Source: Mucilaginibacter sabulilitoris (GTDB lineage: Bacteria > Bacteroidota > Bacteroidia > Sphingobacteriales > Sphingobacteriaceae). From it: a stretch of DNA of 64,000 nucleotides. Position numbers and translations under genes: made by a program. The stretch is taken from assembly GCF_034262375.1 (NCBI RefSeq), contig NZ_CP139558.1, forward strand, positions 7,378,001 through 7,442,000. The letters are read 5' to 3'. The stretch's first letter is position 1. The number at the start of each line of letters is the position of its first letter. This document shows, piece after piece, positions 61,101-64,000 of the stretch. The notes beneath the pieces are model-generated. The model was not told the DNA's origin and searched no databases. It worked only from the letters and a program-made list of their open reading frames with translations.

Positions 61101-64000
61101 GAACAGCGGTCCTGTCTGGAGATACGCAGCTGCCCAAAGTAGCTTCTGCATAATAAGTTGTATTGGCCGATAAAGCCGGAGTTGTAAATGTACTGCCTGT
61201 AAATACCGGCGTGCCCCCTGTTGGTGCTGTATACCATTTTATAGTAGCATTATTTACAACAGTGGCTTTAAATGTAGCAGTTTGTCCCGCTAAAATGGTT
61301 GCACTTGAAGGCGTTACCGCTGGTTTTGCCGGTGGATCGTCAACTATTATTTGCACAGGGGTACGTACAGGGCTTACGCAGCTGCCGTTACGGCTGTACT
61401 CTACATAATATGTTGTATTGGCGTTTAGCGCTGGTGTAGTATAAGTTGTACCTGTAGCTAAGGCTGCTCCGCCGGTTGGTGCGGAATACCATTTAAAGGT
61501 GCCGTTTGCCGGGTTAGGCGATGTGATGCTCAGTGTTGCCGGGCTGCCTTTGCAAATTTCAGGGGCAGCCGGATTAAATACAGGTTTAGGGTATTGCTGG
61601 ATGGCATAATAAATCTGTAAAGATGTTAACAACGTTGCCGCGCCCGAGTTCAGGGTAACCTGCACCCGGTCATAATTGCCAACCGCTGGTACATATACCG
61701 CATATCGGTTGGTGCCCGACAATAATCTTAAAGTAAGCAACGAATTGTTAAGTGGATAGCTGGCTACCTGGGTAGTGCCATTATAAACAGCGACTGTTAT
61801 ACCGCCCAGTAAGCTAACATCGGCCAAGCCTCCTGGGGTCTGGAATACCATTTTAATGGTATCGCCCTTAAAGCCAGGTTGCTGAAACTGTAGTGTTTGT
61901 GAAGCCGATCCGCCTAAAAGGCCAACCGGTACAACTATGTTTGACGCGGTAGTGGTGTCTGCATCCGCGGCAAGGACATCATTATTAATATCACATAACA
62001 CACATAGCCCGTTAATAACATGTGTTTGCTGGTTGGCAAACGTACATGGCGAATTGTTATCAATAGTAACATTGATGGTTATTGGCGTACGGGCAGCCGA
62101 CTGGCAACCCGTAGCGTTAACCGCGGCTACATAATAAGTAGTAGTACTAAACAGAGCTGGAGTTTTAAAGGAAGTGCCCGTAAAAACCGCGGTACTTGCC
62201 GCGGCCGAGGTATACCAGTTATAAGTAATACCTGTTTGCGCGTTGGTTACATTGATCGTAGCAGTTTGGCCCGCGCCGATAGTTGCGTTATTTACAGCCA
62301 GAACCGGTGCTGCAGGTTTGGGCTGTACGGTAACTATTGCTTTAACACGGGTACCGCTTACACAGCCAGTGGCGTTTACAGCCTCGGCATAATAATTTGT
62401 ATTGGCATGCAGTGCCGGGCTGGTGAAGTTAGTACCTGTGAATAAAACGGTACCGCCCGTTGCAGCGCTGTACCAGTTATAAGTTTGGCCGGCCACAGGG
62501 TTAGCAATTTCCAGTACAGCTACATCGCCATCGCAAATAGCTGCGTTTGACGCGGTAAGCGTTGGCACCGCGGGTAACGGACTTATAGTCGCTGTTACTT
62601 TGGTACGTGTAGTGCTTACACAGGTACCGCCTGTTGAAGCTTCGGCATAAAAGCTGGTGGTTGCAGTTAATTCTCCAGAATCAAAAGTATTACCGGTAAA
62701 TAAAGCTGTACCGCCTGTTGCGGCAGCGTACCATTTAACAGTTACACCTGTAACAGGAGTAGCTGCAAATACCGCCGATGATCCGGGACATACGGTAACG
62801 CTGGCATTAGCAACCACCGGTGCCGCCGGAATTTGATTAACATTGATTGTTACAGGAGCCCGGTCAGATGCCGTTGCACAGCCCGCGCGGGTAGCCGATA
62901 CATAATAAGTAGTATTGGCAGTTAAAGCAGGTGTAGTAAAAGTAGCACCCGTTGCTACTACAGAGCCGCCGGTTGCCTGGGAGTACCAGGTAAAAGTAGT
63001 GCCGGGAGCATTTGAAGTAGCCGTTAATGCAATAGTACTACCGGCGCATAGTTGTGCGTCGGTTACTGCTACGTTATTAATTCTTATGATAGGTTTAGGA
63101 ATAATTACTTCAGCCTCATTTAAATTTAAGGTTGATAATACACTGGCAATCCCGCCAAGGCGCAGCTGAACACGGTCAAATACTTTGGTGGGGGCATAGG
63201 TAACGGTAAACGTTTGCCTGTTGTTACTCAGGTCAAGTAAACGCAAACGGAGCAGCGAACCGCTTAACTGCTGTGTATCATTATTATCCGTATTACCATT
63301 AAAGGTTGATACGGCTATGTTTGTTAAGATCCCGGCATCAAGCAATGCTTTGGGCAGGGATAACGTGAGGCGTACAGAATCGCCTACAACAGATTGGGTT
63401 TGAAATATAATGGTTTGCTGTGCAAAGGCACCTAATGCGCCAACACCAGCGTTTAAGGTTGATGCCGTATTAATATTACCATCTATTGCATTTTGAGGAT
63501 TTACTACCCCGCCTACATTTAAACCCAGGCCAAGCAACGCCGAAGAAATACCATGTAACTCATCATAAGCGGTATTACAAACCGGAGGGCCCGGCGTGGA
63601 ATAAAAAGCATCGTATACGTATATTGTGCTTAAAGCACCTAAAAGGCCGCCGTTAAGCGTAACCCTTATCCTGTCATAGGCCGTTGCCGGCGAAAAGATA
63701 AACTCCAACTGGTTATTGCTGCTGGCAACACTCGCGAGCGTTGGCGCCGTTACCGGCGTACCTGCTACATTACCGTTATAAGGAGTGATGATTACACCTC
63801 CAAGCGCGGTTACATCAAGCAGGTTATCACCGGTTCCCAGCTTAATGGTTAACGGTGTATTAGCCGCAACTGCCCCACCCGGAAATATAAGCTCCTGGTA
63901 TGTAGCGGCCAAAAGACCCACCGGTACGTTTAACGTGGAATGGGATTGCAAATTTGCATCAACAGCATTTGCCTGTTCAGTAACTACACAGCCTATACAA
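52141..64000 (-). CDS. Giant Ig-repeat surface adhesin with type B T9SS C-terminal domain (5' end outside window)
   Basis: The frame stays open to the right edge, so the 3,952 codons seen are a minimum. Modules from the edge inward: a CxxC-headed module ('CIGC', partial, about 63590-64000), a related module without CxxC (63110-63580), then 31 Ig-like repeats of ~82-90 residues in which other CxxC modules are placed at about 61590-62050, 60340-60800, 58840-59310, 57310-57770 and 55810-56280. Ig repeats share 'WYTAATGG', 'FTGATFTTPAL' and 'TTYYVEA'. One Fn3-like domain (52420-52690) precedes the final gliding-type domain 'FIPNVFTPNGDGNNDL' to 'KKKGTVTLLR', which directs T9SS export. It resembles SprB-type adhesins. 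PorP and PorE-like genes follow in the operon. Confidence 0.92.
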   Translation of the reverse strand, partial: CIGCVVTEQANAVDANLQSHSTLNVPVGLLAATYQELIFPGGAVAANTPLTIKLGTGDNLLDVTALGGVIITPYNGNVAGTPVTAPTLASVASSNNQLEFIFSPATAYDRIRVTLNGGLLGALSTIYVYDAFYSTPGPPVCNTAYDELHGISSALLGLGLNVGGVVNPQNAIDGNINTASTLNAGVGALGAFAQQTIIFQTQSVVGDSVRLTLSLPKALLDAGILTNIAVSTFNGNTDNNDTQQLSGSLLRLRLLDLSNNRQTFTVTYAPTKVFDRVQLRLGGIASVLSTLNLNEAEVIIPKPIIRINNVAVTDAQLCAGSTIALTATSNAPGTTFTWYSQATGGSVVATGATFTTPALTANTTYYVSATRAGCATASDRAPVTINVNQIPAAPVVANASVTVCPGSSAVFAATPVTGVTVKWYAAATGGTALFTGNTFDSGELTATTSFYAEASTGGTCVSTTRTKVTATISPLPAVPTLTASNAAICDGDVAVLEIANPVAGQTYNWYSAATGGTVLFTGTNFTSPALHANTNYYAEAVNATGCVSGTRVKAIVTVQPKPAAPVLAVNNATIGAGQTATINVTNAQTGITYNWYTSAAASTAVFTGTSFKTPALFSTTTYYVAAVNATGCQSAARTPITINVTIDNNSPCTFANQQTHVINGLCVLCDINNDVLAADADTTTASNIVVPVGLLGGSASQTLQFQQPGFKGDTIKMVFQTPGGLADVSLLGGITVAVYNGTTQVASYPLNNSLLTLRLLSGTNRYAVYVPAVGNYDRVQVTLNSGAATLLTSLQIYYAIQQYPKPVFNPAAPEICKGSPATLSITSPNPANGTFKWYSAPTGGAALATGTTYTTPALNANTTYYVEYSRNGSCVSPVRTPVQIIVDDPPAKPAVTPSSATILAGQTATFKATVVNNATIKWYTAPTGGTPVFTGSTFTTPALSANTTYYAEATLGSCVSPDRTAVPVTVNPIVIPDVAVTPPTQSVNAGTTATITASSTTPGTVFNWYTTPTGGTPIFTGATFESPAIFANTTYYAEAVVTATGAKSATRAAGIVNVNAIGSDPVACDAATTQTNSVNGVCLLCGISNAGGSVDNNRNSFSQIHVPIGLLGGSAQQTLHFVNTGIVGDSIIVELGIPGSLADVGLLSQIQIATYNGATYNGDRFTVNGSLLNVTLLNGTSRFRVAFKSTHTFNGVQVTFNSGVAGLLNAVNVYDAYQSVASPVISVPNVITCQGSSATLTATVPANVTVKWYSSATGGTLLATGPTFVTPNLTNNSTYYAEASRTADGCAQSIRTPATVTVTPAPANPLVNASTVTVCSGEPATFTAQAVSGVTFKWYAAATGGTALFTGATFVTPALTATKSYYVEATAGSCGNSTRTKVTANVTAAPTAPVVTQPTVQTCSGSPAVLSATSTQAGVIFNWYTTATGGTPVSTGAQFTTPALTASTSYYVEAASTGGCTSSTRAKADVSVNPTPVAPTIAVNPAGKQITSGQTATLTASSTTAGVTFKWYAAATGGTVIYTGAVFTTPALTSSTTYYVEASTTAGCTSATRTSVTITVNPIFSTSCDFASTQTNDVNGGLLCVGCAVNFPNNSVDSDTTNFSQLSVPIGLVGSNASQKLIFGDAGVVGDTVTVKVAVPASLATVGVLNQLQIASYNGNTYNNDRINLSSSLLKLTLLAGNQTALVKFAPKSAFDRVEIRFNGALASVFNTLNIYYATKQVEAPTLAANTVNICSGSTATFTVSNARAGIVYKWYTSATGGAAVHTGTNFTTAALTATTTYYVESSRASSGCANPNRVAATANVTPSPVNPVLAQASVQVCSGSPATFTVSPTQSGVVYNWYAAATGGSPIFTGAQFTTTTLTANTSYYVEASANGCVSPARTKADAVVNPIPVAPTVAVNPAGGQVTTGGNATLTASSTTAGAIFKWYTTPTGGTAIFTGAVFTTPALIATTTYYAESSLASGCVSAQRTPVIITVTQPIIIPDVAVNPPTQTVNPGTSGTLTASSTTPGAVFKWYTTPTGGASIFTGATFVSPSVFSQTTYYAESSIPATGVTSTSRASGVINVNVVGPNPVPCDAAIDQSNSVNGICLLCGISNAAGSIDNNSNSFSQIHVPVGLLGGSAQQTLRFANTGIPGDSVTVELGIPGSLADVGLLSQIQVATYNGTTYNGDRFTVNGSLLRITLLNGTSRFKVVFKSTHTFDRVQVTFNSGVAGLLNAVNVYDAYQSVAAPVISTANVAICQGAQATLTATVPANVTVRWYTTASGGSPVFTGAVFTTPVLTANKTYYAEASRTADGCAQSVRTPATVTVTPAPAKPIVNTPDVTVCSGQPATFTAQAVGGVTFNWYTQATGGTPVFTGNPFTTGLLSATTTYYVEAQGAGSCGSSSRTQVTAHVTATPLVPVISQTPVSTCSGSSAVLSATSTQAGITFKWYTTATGGIPIFTGAQFTTPNLTANTSYYVEATAGGCTSSTRAKADVIVNPTPVAPVVTSNAPGGQITSGQKATLTATSTTAGATFKWYTSVTGGTAIFTGAIFTTPALTSSTTYYVEATLASSGCTSVTRTAVNVKVNPIFSTSCDFASTQTNGTSGLACVGCSVINPDNAVDQDTTNFSQLRVSIGLLGSVSQKLIFGDAGVVGDTVTVKIGTPGSLINVGVLNSLQITSFNGNTSNGDQVALSSNLLKITLLSGGQTAIIKFRPKAGFDRVELSLNALLAVVSNVNIYYASKQVEAPTLAVNTVNICSGGTATFTVSNARAGVTYKWYTDAVGGTLVHTGATYSPTNITATTTYYVESSRASSGCANPNRVAATVNVTPSPQNPILTKAAFEICAGERVTFTVTNANGATINWYDAPTNGNLVHTGATFTTSPVSDIIYFIEAANGTCISPARTVATVKVNPLPQKPSVQANDVDVCAGSPAALAVSTPQAGVTYKWYTAATGGAAVHTGITYTTPAVTQNIIYYIEASNTTTGCINEGGRTAVHITTNGLPAAPTLSATTTQVCNGGSATISVTNPVVGLQYNWYTAATGGASVFTGTSFTRNNLTANVSYFVEAVSASSCSSTTRTRTDITVLPVPPPPTVQAPGGDLTVCSGSFTTLSIVNPQAGVVYRWYDAQTNGTLLFTGTVFRTPNLTVTTTYYVEAANAGNCTSSSRTAVKVTVNQLPADPVLAVANPSVCLGSPATLTIKTPQAGITYKWYSVATGGTALATGNSYKTAPITATTDFYVEAVNGTGCSSSSRTLAEVTVNPAPQAPVIANGTTAPTCAGSPAILSISNPQVLLTYKWYSAPTGGTALASGVTYTTPVLTTNTSYYAEASNSAGCTSATRTKVDVIVNQLPTGPTITTQAGSSTPTVCSGGSAVLIATSTTANVSFKWYTAATGGSPIFTGAMYTTQPITAATTYYVEAVSNTSGCASSTRTSVQVTIDNTKAPNPSIDAAGLTTCQNSAAVIRIANPVAGTIYNWYTAASGGSSIHVGSTYTTPVLTANTTYYVQATNAQSCNPSNRVPANVKVTPQPATPTFTVNSPVPVCRGSATTISVASPQANLTYNWYDSATKNNLIFTGTTFPTGPVNANATYYVEAVNGSCESASLASIQVNVVDAPGAPVLVNGGSVAGCQGGQVTLEISNPQTGFTYNWYSTASGGTSLASGKTYTTPVLTVNTIYFVEAVNVTGCPSASRTSAQVTVTSAPVAPQASAQGTSICPGLSTTISATSATPGAIIKWYANDTGGAALATGTDFTTPVLSANTTYYAEAETAGGCVSTVRTLVTVTILGPLAAPIPSVSATTTSSVSFQWTAVTGATGYQVSLDNGQHFVAPSSGANGLTHVVSNLQPGESVTIIVRASGNSDCQLSANSAAVTGTASNPFGNGLFIPNVFTPNGDGNNDLLQVYGNTIKSLTLSIYDQWGELQYQTTNKASGWDGTYKGTKQPVGVYVYYVEATMNDGQVVKKKGTVTLLR
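55569..58058. repeat. Internal duplication of the adhesin gene, copy 2
   Basis: This codes for Ig15, a CxxC module, Ig16-19, a second CxxC module and Ig20. It matches copy 1 at an offset of 3,027 bases at three anchors (58041/61068, 57716/60743, 56209/59236) and 3,021 at 55801/58822. Confidence 0.85.
58590..61085. repeat. Internal duplication of the adhesin gene, copy 1
   Basis: This codes for Ig7, a CxxC module, Ig8-11, a second CxxC module and Ig12, in the same order as copy 2. The offset is an exact multiple of three, so the frame is kept (1,009 codons). Confidence 0.85.

Noticed and set aside
52400..63403. Many antisense frames inside the adhesin gene
   Set aside because: They are by-products of the repeat composition; they repeat with the Ig units and have no features of their own.
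52141..64000. Regular repeats as a possible CRISPR or satellite array
   Set aside because: The period (about 250-270 bases) codes for Ig-like domains in one continuous frame; no short repeat-spacer pattern exists.

Overview
The window comes from a Bacteroidota chromosome, most likely family Sphingobacteriaceae (Mucilaginibacter/Pedobacter-like). This is inferred from several things: type IX secretion/gliding genes (porV, gldJ, PorP/SprF, a giant adhesin with the gliding-type C-terminal domain), a SusC/SusD pair, the ExbB-ExbD-ExbD-TonB layout, -7 promoter boxes of the TAnnTTTG type, few Shine-Dalgarno sequences and moderate GC. No rRNA, tRNA, CRISPR array, insertion sequence or prophage was seen.

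Layout. 1-8 kb: the end of a DEAD-box RNA helicase, gpsA with two small exported proteins, an ATP-grasp-like protein, a 53-residue Cys-rich membrane peptide, and a 1152-residue GH18-like/polysaccharide deacetylase/GT2 fusion. 8-16 kb: ispF-porV facing gldJ (envelope and T9SS functions), then a SusC/SusD pair. 16-21 kb: a run of housekeeping genes (biotin carrier, DUF4159, rsmE, CorC-like transporter, inorganic pyrophosphatase, DedA). 21-34 kb: a complete 14-gene complex I operon (nuoA to nuoN, minus strand) with a short NuoG; three of its spacers hold repeat elements. 34-40 kb: exbB-exbD-exbD-tonB, a small membrane protein, a PstS-like lipoprotein and a TPR protein, probably one operon for TonB energisation. 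40-48 kb: an eIF1/YciH-like factor, a lipid kinase, metK behind a probable SAM-II riboswitch, fabF divergent from an atypical SDR with two matching inverted-repeat operators between them, a GNAT, a Crp/Fnr regulator and an NmrA-like protein. 48-64 kb: a surface-adhesin locus, transcribed leftwards: a giant adhesin (at least 3952 residues, running off the right edge, 31 Ig-like repeats), then PorP/SprF, a PorE-like OmpA protein, a small membrane protein and a LuxR-type regulator.

The most interesting material is the architecture of the giant adhesin (a 3,027-bp in-frame internal duplication, a positional rule for Cys-less Ig repeats, and a CxxC-headed module that I cannot name), the SAM-II element of metK, the paired TACCA-N2-TGGTA operators, two families of intergenic inverted repeats (some inside the nuo operon), and an E-to-D change at the expected catalytic site of the GH18-like domain. 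All functions are inferred from sequence reading alone; no database search was run.
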